From assembly GCA_013299105.1 (NCBI GenBank), contig JAAFJY010000038.1, positions 1-64,000 on the forward strand: a stretch of 64,000 nt of DNA, given 5' to 3'. Below are positions 41,008 to 50,805 of this stretch, in pieces (position 1 is the first letter of the stretch; each line of letters begins with the position of its first letter). The notes beneath the pieces were generated by a model, which saw nothing but the letters and a program-made list of their open reading frames with translations, was not told where the DNA came from and made no database searches. A program made the translations under genes and the position numbers. The stretch is from Chitinophagales bacterium (GTDB lineage Bacteria; Bacteroidota; Bacteroidia; Chitinophagales; Saprospiraceae).

Positions 41008-44000
41008 ATGAAACAGAAAAGGTTTTACTTCACCATCGCTTTGCTGTTGGGGGTATTTTCCTTTGCTTTGGCGCAAGTCAGCGTCACAGGTAAGGTAAAT
41101 TCCAGTTCAGGCGAAGCCTTGACGGGTGCCAATGTAGTTGAAAAAGGGACTACTAATGGTGCAGTCACCGATCTTGACGGCAATTTTAGCCTTTCGGTCA
41201 AACCCGGAGCAGTTCTACAGATTTCAATGATTGGATTTACCACTCAAGACATTGAAGTGGGCAACCAAACTAGCTTTAGCATCAGTTTAGCTGAGGGGGC
41301 CAACCTCGACGAGGTGGTAGTCACTGCCTTGGGCATCACCCGCGAACAAAAGGCCCTGACTTATGCCACCCAAAAAATTGGCGGCGAACAACTCAATGAA
41401 ATTCGCGACGGCAACTTCATGAACACCCTATCGGGAAAGGTTGCGGGTTTGACCGTGACCCAAGCCGCTGGAGGCCCTGGTAGCGCAACTCGCTTTGTGT
41501 TGCGCGGCAACCGTTCCATTCAAGGCAACAACAACGCATTGATGGTAATCGACGGGGTGCCAGTGGACAACAGCGTAGTTGGAGGTAACGTTGGTAACGA
41601 CTTTGGTGGTTACAACGGCTCCGACGGTGCTTCCAACATCAATCCCGATGACATTGAGTCGGTGCAAATCCTCAAAGGCGCAGCAGCAGCTGTACTTTAT
41701 GGTAGCCGTGCAGCCAATGGGGTCATCATGATCACCACCAAAAAAGGCAAAGCTGGCAAATTCAGCGCCGATGTCAACGCGGGGATCGTAACCGAATCGC
41801 CATTTATCCTGCCTGAGGTACAAAATGAATTCGGCCAGGGCAATGCAGGAACTTCTAACACCACTTCAAGTGGCAGCTGGGGAGGTAGCGCTGCCACTTT
41901 CCCTGACAACATCAGTTCCTTTTTCCGCAATGCGCTCTCTAGTAACACCTCAATCGGGATTACGGGTGGTACGGAAAAAATGCAGACTTACCTCTCTTAT
42001 ACCAATGCTCAGAATCAGGGGATCATCCCCAACAATGACCTGGTCCGCAACACCATCAACCTGCGCATCAGCAACCAGATCAGCAAACGTTTCTCGACCG
42101 ATGCCAAGGTCACTTTCACCAACCAAGTGATCAACAACAAGATCAAAGTAGGCGAAGAAAGTGGAATCGTGATGAACCTGTATAAAGTACCGCGCAGCAT
42201 CAGCGATGCCAGTATGCGGACTTTTGAAAACGCCAACGGAGATCCACAATACTGGACTTCTTCTTCGATCTACATGAACCCTTACTGGACCTTGAATCGG
42301 GTTTTGAACGATGAAAACCGGAACCGAATCACCTCCTTTCTTTCAGCCAGTTATGACCTGAACTCTTGGATCAAAGTGACCGGACGTGCCAGTTTTGACC
42401 GTTATACTGACCGCTTAACGCGCTCATTTTACGACAAAACTTTGTTGTTCGCACAGCAAGGCGGTTCTTACTCGGAAGGTTATTTCAACGTGTTGGAGCG
42501 CAACCTGGAAGCATTTGTTACAGGTAATCGAAACTTGGGTAGCAGTTTGAACGTCAATTTCATCGCAGGTACTGCAGTATCCCGCCGCGAAAACAGTTCA
42601 ACCTTTGCCAATGCCAACGGCCTTTTGGTGCCCAATCGCTTCGACTTGAGCTTTGCTCGCCAGTTGTCGACGGGATCATCGACTTCCAAGCGTGAAATCC
42701 AGTCGGTTTTTGCTTCGGCTTCGTTCAGCTACAAAGGTTATTTGAACGTGGACCTGACAGGCCGCAACGACTGGGCCTCTACGCTGCCCCCTGAAGCCAA
42801 TTCTTATTTCTACCCATCGGTGGGGGTGAATACCATCCTTTCGCAAATGATGGATATGCCAGATTGGATCAGCTTCATGAAATTACGTGGATCCTGGACT
42901 CGGGTGGGTAACGACGTACCACAGGGTATTTTGTTCCAAACTTATAGCTTCGAGCAAGGTGGTACTGGTGGTTTCGTTCGCCGCGATGGCACCCAGCCGA
43001 TTCCTGATGCCAAGCCTGAGTTGACTACTTCTTTGGAATTTGGTTTGGAGTGGAAAATGTTCCGCAACCGCTTGGGCTTGGACTTGACCTGGTACAAGAC
43101 CAACTCTATCAACCAGTTGCTGCGCTTGGAACTGGCCGCGCCCTCTGGTTTCAGCGACCAATTCATCAATGCAGGTAATATCCAAAACACTGGCATTGAA
43201 TTGGCTTTGAATGCATCTCCAGTGCAGTCTGAGAAAGGCCTTAACTGGGACATCATGCTGAATTTTGCCCGCAACATTCCAAAAGTCATCGAATTACACC
43301 CTGACATCAAGCAAGCTTTCCTCGCGGGTGGATATGGCCGCACCGCAGGCCCCATCGTGCGCGAAGGTGGCAAGTTTGGCGACTTGTATGGCGAAGGTTG
43401 GAAGCGCGACGCCCAAGGCCGCTTTATCGTGGATGGCAACGGCAAACCTGTAGGAAGTGGAGCTGGTGGTACCCTGGTGGGCAACTACAATCCAGATTTC
43501 ATGCTGGGTTTGACTAACTCCTTCAGCATTGGTCGTTTGGCCTTGAGTATCCTGATCGATGGCCGTTTTGGCGGCGTCATGACTTCTGGCACGGAGGCCA
43601 ACCTGGCATTTGACGGCACGGCTGCTTATACCACGGCCAATCGCACAGGTGGCTGGGTTTTGGATGCAGTAACCGCAACGGGTGAAAAAAATACCAAGGC
43701 TATCAATGCCGAAACTTTCTGGACCACCGTTTCGGGTGGTCGCTACAGCTGGGGTGAATTGTTCACTTACGACGCGACCAACGTGCGCATCCGCGAATTG
43801 TCTTTGGGGTATGACTTGAACATTCCGAATACCTTTATTCGCAATGCCCGTATCTCTCTGGTGGGTCGTAACCTCTTGTTCTTGTATCGCGGCAAGGCTA
43901 TTCTGGACATTCCTGGCTTACCTGATCGCCGCATGGGCTTTGACCCAGATGTGAATTTGGGTGCTGGCAACTTCCAAGGGGTGGAATATGGCAATTTGCC

Positions 44001-44043
44001 GTCTACCCGCACCATTGGTCTGAACCTGAAACTGGGTTTCTAG
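41008..44043 (+). CDS. SusC/RagA-family TonB-dependent outer-membrane transporter
   Basis: This 1011-aa outer-membrane protein has signal peptide to about residue 22 (FSFALAQ). A carboxypeptidase-regulatory-like domain follows (VTGKVNSSSGEALTGANVVE), then a plug with VVVTALGITREQKAL and VLRGNRSIQGNNNALMVIDG, then a 22-strand barrel ending in GLNLKLGF. With SusD it imports large nutrients by the pedal-bin mechanism. The susD gene follows after 67 bp. Neighbours suggest a carbohydrate or plant-derived ligand. The 430 bp upstream (40577-41007) is AT-rich with no gene, ECF sigma gene or anti-sigma gene. Confidence 0.95.
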   Translation: MKQKRFYFTIALLLGVFSFALAQVSVTGKVNSSSGEALTGANVVEKGTTNGAVTDLDGNFSLSVKPGAVLQISMIGFTTQDIEVGNQTSFSISLAEGANLDEVVVTALGITREQKALTYATQKIGGEQLNEIRDGNFMNTLSGKVAGLTVTQAAGGPGSATRFVLRGNRSIQGNNNALMVIDGVPVDNSVVGGNVGNDFGGYNGSDGASNINPDDIESVQILKGAAAAVLYGSRAANGVIMITTKKGKAGKFSADVNAGIVTESPFILPEVQNEFGQGNAGTSNTTSSGSWGGSAATFPDNISSFFRNALSSNTSIGITGGTEKMQTYLSYTNAQNQGIIPNNDLVRNTINLRISNQISKRFSTDAKVTFTNQVINNKIKVGEESGIVMNLYKVPRSISDASMRTFENANGDPQYWTSSSIYMNPYWTLNRVLNDENRNRITSFLSASYDLNSWIKVTGRASFDRYTDRLTRSFYDKTLLFAQQGGSYSEGYFNVLERNLEAFVTGNRNLGSSLNVNFIAGTAVSRRENSSTFANANGLLVPNRFDLSFARQLSTGSSTSKREIQSVFASASFSYKGYLNVDLTGRNDWASTLPPEANSYFYPSVGVNTILSQMMDMPDWISFMKLRGSWTRVGNDVPQGILFQTYSFEQGGTGGFVRRDGTQPIPDAKPELTTSLEFGLEWKMFRNRLGLDLTWYKTNSINQLLRLELAAPSGFSDQFINAGNIQNTGIELALNASPVQSEKGLNWDIMLNFARNIPKVIELHPDIKQAFLAGGYGRTAGPIVREGGKFGDLYGEGWKRDAQGRFIVDGNGKPVGSGAGGTLVGNYNPDFMLGLTNSFSIGRLALSILIDGRFGGVMTSGTEANLAFDGTAAYTTANRTGGWVLDAVTATGEKNTKAINAETFWTTVSGGRYSWGELFTYDATNVRIRELSLGYDLNIPNTFIRNARISLVGRNLLFLYRGKAILDIPGLPDRRMGFDPDVNLGAGNFQGVEYGNLPSTRTIGLNLKLGF

Positions 44044-44110
44044 GTTAAATTGAATACCTCAACAGGATTTCTTTGAACCCTGTTTTAAAAAATTTAAAAC
44101 GTCGAATACC

Positions 44111-45685
44111 ATGAAAATCTTCAAAACCAAGTTTTTGTCCTTGGGTATCATGGCAGTTCTGGCTGTGGCTTCGTCGGTCTACTTTTCGTCTTGCACGAAA
44201 GATTTCGAGGAATTAAACACCGACAAGACCAAACTGACTACCCTCACCAAAACTGAGTTTCCGTACTTGTTTTCCAAGGCCCAATCGGCCTCTTCTTATG
44301 CATTTTGGCGCTACCAGGTGGCTCAAAACCTTTTTGCCGACTTGTATTGCCAATATTATGCCACCAGCGCCACCTATTTCCCCTCGGATCGTTACGTGAT
44401 CCGCATGGACTGGATGCGTTGGCACTGGACACCGATCTACACCGAGGCCGTTCCACAGTTGAAAACCTTGCTCGACCAAACCGACAAGGCTTCTGCTGAA
44501 AACGCACTGGCCAAAATCATGTGGGTGTACACTTTTCACCGCGTGACCGATTATTATGGCCCCATTCCGTACTTCAAAGCGGGTGAACCAGGTCGCACGG
44601 TGACTTATGATCCACAAGACAAGATTTACGACGACTTTTTCGTCAAACTCAACGAAGCTGTAACGGTCCTCAAGGGCAAAACCAGTGAGAAACCTTATGG
44701 TAACTTTGACCTGGTTTACAAAGGTGACGTAAACAAGTGGATCAAGTTCGCCAACACCCTGCGCTTGCGCCTGGCCATGCGTATTTCCAAAGTTAATCCA
44801 GCCAAAGCCAAAACTGAAGCAGAAGCAGCGGTAGCTGGCGGTGTGATGACCGATATTGCTGACGATGCCTTGATGGTGAAGTCACTGAATGGCTCTGACT
44901 TCAATGGTCTGTCTGGGATTTCGGTGTGGAATGAATTCCGCATGAGCGCTTCGATGGAATCAGTTTTGAAAGGCTACTCCGACCCTCGCATCGGCGTTTA
45001 CTTCCAACCTGCTAGCAACACCGGCACTTACGAAGGCTTGCGGAATGGCTTGACTCCAGCCCAATTGGGTATCGCTGCCAACAGCAACGACAACAACTCG
45101 AACGTTGGCGAACGCTGGGTACGTGGCAAGGGTTCAGCATGGACCGGGCAAAATACCAACCCTCAAAACGTAATGCACGCTGCTGAAGCATACCTGCTCC
45201 GCGCCGAAGCTGCACTGAATGGCTGGAGTGTGGGCGGAACTGCCAAAGACTTATATGAAAAGGGCCTGGAAACCTCCATGCGCCAATGGGGCATCACCGA
45301 TGCTGCTGCGATTGCAGCTTATGTGGCCAGCGACAAAACACCCATTGCCCCTGGCGACCAGCAAAACTCGCCTGCATTGAGCAATATTCCGGTGAAATTT
45401 GGCAGCACTGAAGCCCAACAACGTGAGCAAATTGCCACCCAAAAATGGCTGGCCTTATTCCCCGACGGTATCGAAGCCTGGGCCGAATTCCGCCGCACGC
45501 GCATGCCCAAGTTGTATCCTCCTGTCAATAGTGAAAATGGCGATATTCCCCAGGGTCAATTCCTGCGGCGAATTCCATTTCTGGACTTGGAGAAAAACAC
45601 CAACAAAGCGGCCGTTGACGCAGCAGCAGGCTTATTGGGTGGCCCCGACAAGGCTAGCACTCCTTTGTGGTGGGATAAAAACTAA
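44111..45685 (+). CDS. SusD/RagB-family nutrient-binding lipoprotein
   Basis: This 524-aa surface lipoprotein has signal to SSVYFSSC (lipobox Cys near residue 28), then DFEELNTDKTKL, the usual N-terminal mark of SusD-like proteins. Tetratricopeptide-like helices follow, with the C-terminal region QKWLALFPDGIEAWAEFRRT typical of the SusD/RagB (SusD_2) type. It forms the lid of the SusC transporter encoded just before. The stop codon runs directly into the palindromic repeat copy D, and a terminator follows at 45858-45892. Confidence 0.95.
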   Translation: MKIFKTKFLSLGIMAVLAVASSVYFSSCTKDFEELNTDKTKLTTLTKTEFPYLFSKAQSASSYAFWRYQVAQNLFADLYCQYYATSATYFPSDRYVIRMDWMRWHWTPIYTEAVPQLKTLLDQTDKASAENALAKIMWVYTFHRVTDYYGPIPYFKAGEPGRTVTYDPQDKIYDDFFVKLNEAVTVLKGKTSEKPYGNFDLVYKGDVNKWIKFANTLRLRLAMRISKVNPAKAKTEAEAAVAGGVMTDIADDALMVKSLNGSDFNGLSGISVWNEFRMSASMESVLKGYSDPRIGVYFQPASNTGTYEGLRNGLTPAQLGIAANSNDNNSNVGERWVRGKGSAWTGQNTNPQNVMHAAEAYLLRAEAALNGWSVGGTAKDLYEKGLETSMRQWGITDAAAIAAYVASDKTPIAPGDQQNSPALSNIPVKFGSTEAQQREQIATQKWLALFPDGIEAWAEFRRTRMPKLYPPVNSENGDIPQGQFLRRIPFLDLEKNTNKAAVDAAAGLLGGPDKASTPLWWDKN

Positions 45686-45819
45686 GGGAGCGTAGAAAAA
45701 AGAAGGTGGAGGATTTGGGTCAGTGAAAAAAGAAAAACAACTGGATTAAAGGATTTGTGTTCTTTTTTTACTAAACCTCAAAAGCAAATATGTCCACTTT
45801 ATTTTAGCTCAAATACTAA
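45683..45819 (+). mobile_element. Palindromic MITE-like element, copy D
   Basis: It starts TAAGGGAGCGTAGAAAAA, where the TAA is also the susD stop codon, and ends TTTTAGCTCAAATACTAA. The two halves are imperfect reverse complements. It lies between susD and its terminator, so it is transcribed in the 3' untranslated region. Confidence 0.9.
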
Positions 45820-45857
45820 GTGTACTACTTATTCAAGTTTGAATTTTTCTGATATTG

Positions 45858-45892
45858 CAGGGACGACGTTGGACGTTGTCCCTGTGTTTTTT
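45858..45892 (+). terminator. Intrinsic terminator of susCD
   Basis: CAGGGACGACGT and ACGTTGTCCCTG form a 12-bp stem with one G-T pair and a 3-base loop, then GTGTTTTTT. The next gene starts 22 bp on, so the lipoprotein may partly depend on readthrough. Confidence 0.85.
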
Positions 45893-45913
45893 ATCTAAAA
45901 ACGCGTTTTTCGC

Positions 45914-48900
45914 ATGAGAGGTTTTTTGCTTTATACCTTGATTCTGTGCGGCATCAGCGCTTGCTCTGATTCCAAAAAACAGCTTTTTTCCCAATTGGGC
46001 AAAGGCCGAACTGGCATAGATTTTCGCAACTTGTTGATCGAAAGTGAGGACCTCAATGTGCTCAATTACCAATATTTTTACAACGGCAGCGGGGTGGCTG
46101 TCGGGGACATCAACAACGACGGGCTGAGCGATTTGTGTTTTGTAGGAAACATGGTCAAAAACCGACTTTACCTCAATAAAGGCAATTTTAAATTTGAGGA
46201 CATTACCATTCAATCCACCATCGCCGACCAACAAGGCTGGTGTACTGGCGTGACCATGGTCGATATCAATCAGGATGGATGGCTGGACATTTACATTTGC
46301 CGCTCGGCGGATGTGGAACCTACACGCCGCCGCAACCTATTGTTTGTCAACAACAAAGACCTGACTTTTACCGAAAAAGCGGCGCAATACGGCATCGACG
46401 ACCCAGGCTATTCAACCCACGCGGCCTTTTTTGACCTAGACCGCGACGAAGACCTTGACCTGTTTTTAATCAACCACTCCAGCAACGAGTTCGCGGGATT
46501 TCGCAAAGAGATGACCGGGCTAAAAAACCAAAAAAATGAGTTTTTCGGTAGCAAATTGTACCGAAACGATGGCGGAAAGTACACCAATGTTACTGAACAA
46601 GCAGGTATCACCAGCAATGTGTTGAGCTTTGGCTTGGGGCTGGCAATTTTGGATGTCAACAACGACCAATGGCCGGATATTTACGTGAGTAATGACTTCA
46701 ACGAGGAAGATTACCTTTTCGTCAACCAACAAAATGGCACCTTCAAAGAGCAAGTTCGTGAGGCGTTCGACTATGTTTCGCTCTTTTCGATGGGTTGTGA
46801 CGCCGCCGACGTCAACAACGACGGCAAAATGGACCTGATGACCCTCGACATGCTGCCCGAAGACAACCGTACCCAAAAAATGCACTCTGGGGCGGAGAAC
46901 TACGACAAGGTTCAAATGCTTTTTCAAAACAGATTCCACTACCAGTTCAGCCGCAACATGCTGCACTTGAACAATGGTGACGGCAGTTTTTCAGAAATCG
47001 GACAGTTGGCGGGCGTATCGAATACCGATTGGAGTTGGGCCGCCCTTTTTGCCGATTTTGACCTGGATGGCCAAAAAGACTTGTTTGTGAGCAATGGCTA
47101 TGTGAAGGACTACACCAACATGGATTTCCTGCGCTATTCAGCCGAATTGGCCAACGCCGCCGAGCGCCAATTGCCCGAAAAAGAAATGATTAAAAGGCTC
47201 TTGGAAAAAATGCCGGGTTCTAAAACCGAAAACTACCTTTTTCAAAACCAGGGGCAATGCCAATTCGCCAATGTCAGCAAAAAATGGGGCATCGAAGGCA
47301 CGGGATTTTCAGCTGGGGCCGCTTATGCCGACTTAGACAATGACGGCGACCTGGACCTGGTGGTCAACAAAATCGACGAGTACGCGGGCATTTACCGCAA
47401 CAATGCTGAAACCCTGGTAAAAAACAAATACCTCAAAGTTCAGCTCGAAGGACAGGGGCAAAACCCCGAAGGAATCGGTGCCACCGTGTATGTTTACAAT
47501 AGCAAGTCCGTTCAAACCCAGCAATTTCAACCCTCGCGAGGCTATGCTTCCTCGGTGGAACGGAGTCTTGTTTTTGGTTTGGGGCAAGAAAATGAGGTAG
47601 ATTCCATCGTGGTGGTTTGGAACAATGGCCAAAAACAAAAAATTGGTGCCACCAAGGCCAATCAAACCTTAAAAATTGAGCAAAAAACAGAAAATCAGGT
47701 GATTTTGGCTCAAAATGCACCTCAGTTCTTCAATCCAAGCCCAGGTTTTGACTTTTTACACGAAGAAAACAAGTTTCAAGATTTCAAGACCCAGCCTTTG
47801 CTGCCGCATTTTTTATCGCGTTGCGGGCCTAAGTTTGCCAAAGGTGATGTCAATGGCGATGGCTTGGAGGACATTTACGCTTGTGGGGCCAAAGGTTTCA
47901 GCGGGCAATTGTTTTTGCAAAATGCAAGTGGTGTTTTTACCAAAAAAGACCAAGCTGCCTTTGCTGCTGATGCAGGCAATGAAGATGGTGACGCCTTGTT
48001 TTTTGATGCCGATGGTGACCGGGATTTGGACTTGTATGTGTGCAGTGGTGGCTACGAATTTGCCGAAAATGATCCAGCCCTGCAAGATCGCCTTTACTTA
48101 AACGACGGGCGGGGCAATTTTAGCAAGAAAGCCGAGAGCTTGCCGCAAGAAAGCAACAGCACAGCTTGCGTGCGCGCAGGAGACATTGACACGGATGGGG
48201 ATTTGGACTTGTTTGTGGGCGGCTATGTACAACCTGGCAAGTATCCCCTGGCTCCTCCAAGCAGCCTTTTGATCAATGATGGCAAGGGGAAATTCAGCGA
48301 TCAAACGAGTACTTTGGCTCCTGCCTTGGCCCAAATCGGGATGGTACGCGATGCCATGTGGCTGGATTTAAATGCGGATAAAAGCCCAGAGCTGATTGTA
48401 ATTGGAGAATGGATGCCCATTCAAGTTTTTTCCCAAAAAAATGGGAAATGGCAGCTCGATCAACAATGGTCCGTCCCTAATAGCAGTGGTTGGTGGAACC
48501 GCCTCCAAGCAGCGGACTTTGACCAGGATGGAGACCAGGACCTGGTATTGGGTAATTTGGGACAAAATGCACAGTTTAAGGCTTCGGTAGAAAAACCCTT
48601 GACCTTAACCTTCAAAGACTTCATGGGCTCGGGTGCAATCAACCCAATTTTGAGTTACTACATTGGGGACAAAAGCTATCCGGCAGCCTCAAGGGATGAT
48701 TTATTGGAGCAGTTGGTGTTTTTGAAGAAAAAATACACCTCTTATGAAGCTTATGCAGATGCTCAGGTGGAAAGCATTTTCAGCCCGGAGCAATTGAAAG
48801 ATGCCCAAACTTTGAAAGTGGAGCAATTGGCTAGCCTATACTTAGAAAACACGGGCAAGGGTTGGAAAATACGACCTTTGCCCATTGAAGCCCAGTTTTC

Positions 48901-49186
48901 GCCAATTTATGCCCTGCAAGCCCTTGACGTAAACAAAGATGGCCACCTTGACCTACTGGCAGCTGGCAATAACCGCAACACCCGCGTGAAATTTGGGCAT
49001 TATTCAGCCAATCACGGTTTGCTGATGCTTGGCGATGGGCAAGGGGCTTTCAAGGCTGTTTCCAATGCCAAATCGGGGCTGAATATCCGAGGGGATGTTA
49101 GGGATTTACAATTGGTACAGACTAAAAATGGGGTGAAAGTGCTAGTGGGCATCAATGAGCAAAAGGCTGGGATGTGGTCGTTTTGA
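45914..49186 (+). CDS. FG-GAP/VCBS repeat lipoprotein with ASPIC/UnbV domains (CRTAC1-like)
   Basis: This 1090-aa exported lipoprotein (signal MRGFLLYTLILCGISAC) has about 13 calcium-binding DxDxDG-type repeats (DINNDGLSD, DINQDGWLD, DVNNDGKMD, DLDNDGDLD, DVNGDGLED, DFDQDGDQD and others), which form beta-propellers. An ASPIC/UnbV domain around residues 495-590 carries GIGATVYVYNS and VWNNGQKQKI. These proteins regularly follow SusCD pairs in Bacteroidota and probably help bind the nutrient at the surface. Start ATG at 45914. Confidence 0.9.
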   Translation: MRGFLLYTLILCGISACSDSKKQLFSQLGKGRTGIDFRNLLIESEDLNVLNYQYFYNGSGVAVGDINNDGLSDLCFVGNMVKNRLYLNKGNFKFEDITIQSTIADQQGWCTGVTMVDINQDGWLDIYICRSADVEPTRRRNLLFVNNKDLTFTEKAAQYGIDDPGYSTHAAFFDLDRDEDLDLFLINHSSNEFAGFRKEMTGLKNQKNEFFGSKLYRNDGGKYTNVTEQAGITSNVLSFGLGLAILDVNNDQWPDIYVSNDFNEEDYLFVNQQNGTFKEQVREAFDYVSLFSMGCDAADVNNDGKMDLMTLDMLPEDNRTQKMHSGAENYDKVQMLFQNRFHYQFSRNMLHLNNGDGSFSEIGQLAGVSNTDWSWAALFADFDLDGQKDLFVSNGYVKDYTNMDFLRYSAELANAAERQLPEKEMIKRLLEKMPGSKTENYLFQNQGQCQFANVSKKWGIEGTGFSAGAAYADLDNDGDLDLVVNKIDEYAGIYRNNAETLVKNKYLKVQLEGQGQNPEGIGATVYVYNSKSVQTQQFQPSRGYASSVERSLVFGLGQENEVDSIVVVWNNGQKQKIGATKANQTLKIEQKTENQVILAQNAPQFFNPSPGFDFLHEENKFQDFKTQPLLPHFLSRCGPKFAKGDVNGDGLEDIYACGAKGFSGQLFLQNASGVFTKKDQAAFAADAGNEDGDALFFDADGDRDLDLYVCSGGYEFAENDPALQDRLYLNDGRGNFSKKAESLPQESNSTACVRAGDIDTDGDLDLFVGGYVQPGKYPLAPPSSLLINDGKGKFSDQTSTLAPALAQIGMVRDAMWLDLNADKSPELIVIGEWMPIQVFSQKNGKWQLDQQWSVPNSSGWWNRLQAADFDQDGDQDLVLGNLGQNAQFKASVEKPLTLTFKDFMGSGAINPILSYYIGDKSYPAASRDDLLEQLVFLKKKYTSYEAYADAQVESIFSPEQLKDAQTLKVEQLASLYLENTGKGWKIRPLPIEAQFSPIYALQALDVNKDGHLDLLAAGNNRNTRVKFGHYSANHGLLMLGDGQGAFKAVSNAKSGLNIRGDVRDLQLVQTKNGVKVLVGINEQKAGMWSF

Positions 49187-49286
49187 GATCGATTTTGCGG
49201 GCCTGGGGAAGGTTCCGGTCAGGAGACCGTTAACCAGCGTCCGGTCAGGATAAACCAGCTTTTCAAGGTGAAGCCAAACGGAGGCA

Positions 49287-50762
49287 CTATACCTGTGGAG
49301 GTTGGCTGGCCTGAAAATGCTTCTCTAAAAAACGACGGGCATTGTTGAACATAATATCTTCAACACGATCCTGGATGTTCCCCGTCTTGAAATCAAATCC
49401 AGGGAATTTTTTGGCTGCTGCTTGCAGTGCCCTGGGCAACATTTTGGGCAATTCCTGCTCCAGGACGAACATTTCAGTCAGGTTTTTGCAGGCCTTGATC
49501 GGTGAAATGAGTCCGTCAAAGTCGGATCCGATGCAGAGGTGTTCCCAAGTTTTAGGACCGCCACAGCGCACGGCGTGTACGATTTGATTGCACAAGTGCC
49601 AAAGGTCTTTTTCGGCATTCATTCTGGACATTGGCTTGCTGGTATCTTGTCCGTCTTTTTCGCCCTCGAAATCACTTTCTTCCACGAATCCATCGTCATC
49701 GCGGGTGAGCGAAAGGCCCAAGGCTTTGAATTCTTCTGGATGAAAATACTCAGCGGCGACGCCTTTTGCCCCTAAGACCCTGCGGTCGAGGATGAGGCCG
49801 ATCAGGCCATCCGAGGCGATGACGAGCGGAATTTCTTCATCATAAAGGTTGACACTCCAAGGGTTAAACTCACTTTTCCATTCTGAATTTTCTAGCCCCT
49901 TGGGCTTGTCAAATTTCACCCGTACATACTCTTCATCGCGCACGGCACTGCGGATGTGGTCATCAATTCGGTTCCAACTCATACCCGCCAAACCCATGTG
50001 GCTGGCGATGATGGGAATGTTTTCGTAGCCTTTTTCCTTGCGATAAGCGTAAAAATTCTTGCGGCTCACCAGGCTCATGTGCTTGAGGTCGATAAAAACT
50101 CGGTGTCCGCCGCTGTTTCGGTCGTAAGCCACATCAATAAGTTTTCTCCCTTCTTCCTGCAAACCAAAGCGCTGGGGCCGAAATTGCTTGTTGCCTTTGA
50201 GCATTTTCACACTATAAGCGTGGCTGCAGGTGATAAAATTGGTCTGGTGTACAATGGTGATGTACAAAAAACGGTTTTCACCCTTTTCCTTTAATGCCCT
50301 CAAACTTGCCGAAGGCGTCATTCCCGCGCCTTGAATGGTATGTGCGCCTTCGATCGCCAAAATGAGGTTTACACCATCTTTATTGTATTCCCCCATGTGT
50401 TTGATCACCCGTGCTTCATTGCTACGGCCATGCAATGAAGCTTGCAAGTGCCTGATTTCTTCCGTGAAATAAGTCAAGCCATCGTTGCCTTCGGGACGAT
50501 TGAGCATGTCTCGGTCAAGGCATGATAGCTCAGGCACGATGTTTTGCAACATAAAACTGGTAGAATATGCTTGCTCAATGGTGATCATTGCCGCTACACC
50601 AATATTCAATTTTCCCTGGTGGGCCTGGGTAAGGTTGCTTTGTGAAGCCAGCATGTCCACAATCGAATTGCAAGCCGACCAACACGAAGGTCGCTCCCGA
50701 GAAACGTTGTTGGACAAAAAGCTTTTCATCGAAGGGTGGCAGTGCAAATCGAAGTAGGGCAT
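49287..50762 (-). CDS. Peptidase M19 (membrane/renal dipeptidase-like)
   Basis: This 491-aa metal-dependent amidohydrolase-fold dipeptidase has metal ligands in DLHCHPS at the N terminus, the bridging Glu in LAIEGAHTI, His residues in FIDLKHMS and IIASHMGLAG, and the terminal Asp in CIGSDFDGL. It is longer than typical M19 enzymes (about 350-400 aa), with extra loops around residues 330-400. It has no signal peptide and probably acts in the cytosol. Start ATG at 50762. The amidase 44 bp upstream on the same strand may be co-transcribed, suggesting a peptide or cell-wall link. Confidence 0.88.
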   Translation of the reverse strand: MPYFDLHCHPSMKSFLSNNVSRERPSCWSACNSIVDMLASQSNLTQAHQGKLNIGVAAMITIEQAYSTSFMLQNIVPELSCLDRDMLNRPEGNDGLTYFTEEIRHLQASLHGRSNEARVIKHMGEYNKDGVNLILAIEGAHTIQGAGMTPSASLRALKEKGENRFLYITIVHQTNFITCSHAYSVKMLKGNKQFRPQRFGLQEEGRKLIDVAYDRNSGGHRVFIDLKHMSLVSRKNFYAYRKEKGYENIPIIASHMGLAGMSWNRIDDHIRSAVRDEEYVRVKFDKPKGLENSEWKSEFNPWSVNLYDEEIPLVIASDGLIGLILDRRVLGAKGVAAEYFHPEEFKALGLSLTRDDDGFVEESDFEGEKDGQDTSKPMSRMNAEKDLWHLCNQIVHAVRCGGPKTWEHLCIGSDFDGLISPIKACKNLTEMFVLEQELPKMLPRALQAAAKKFPGFDFKTGNIQDRVEDIMFNNARRFLEKHFQASQPPQV

Positions 50763-50805
50763 TGTTGAAAGGGTTTTAGAGCGTGTTAAATCTCTTGATA
50801 GTAGT

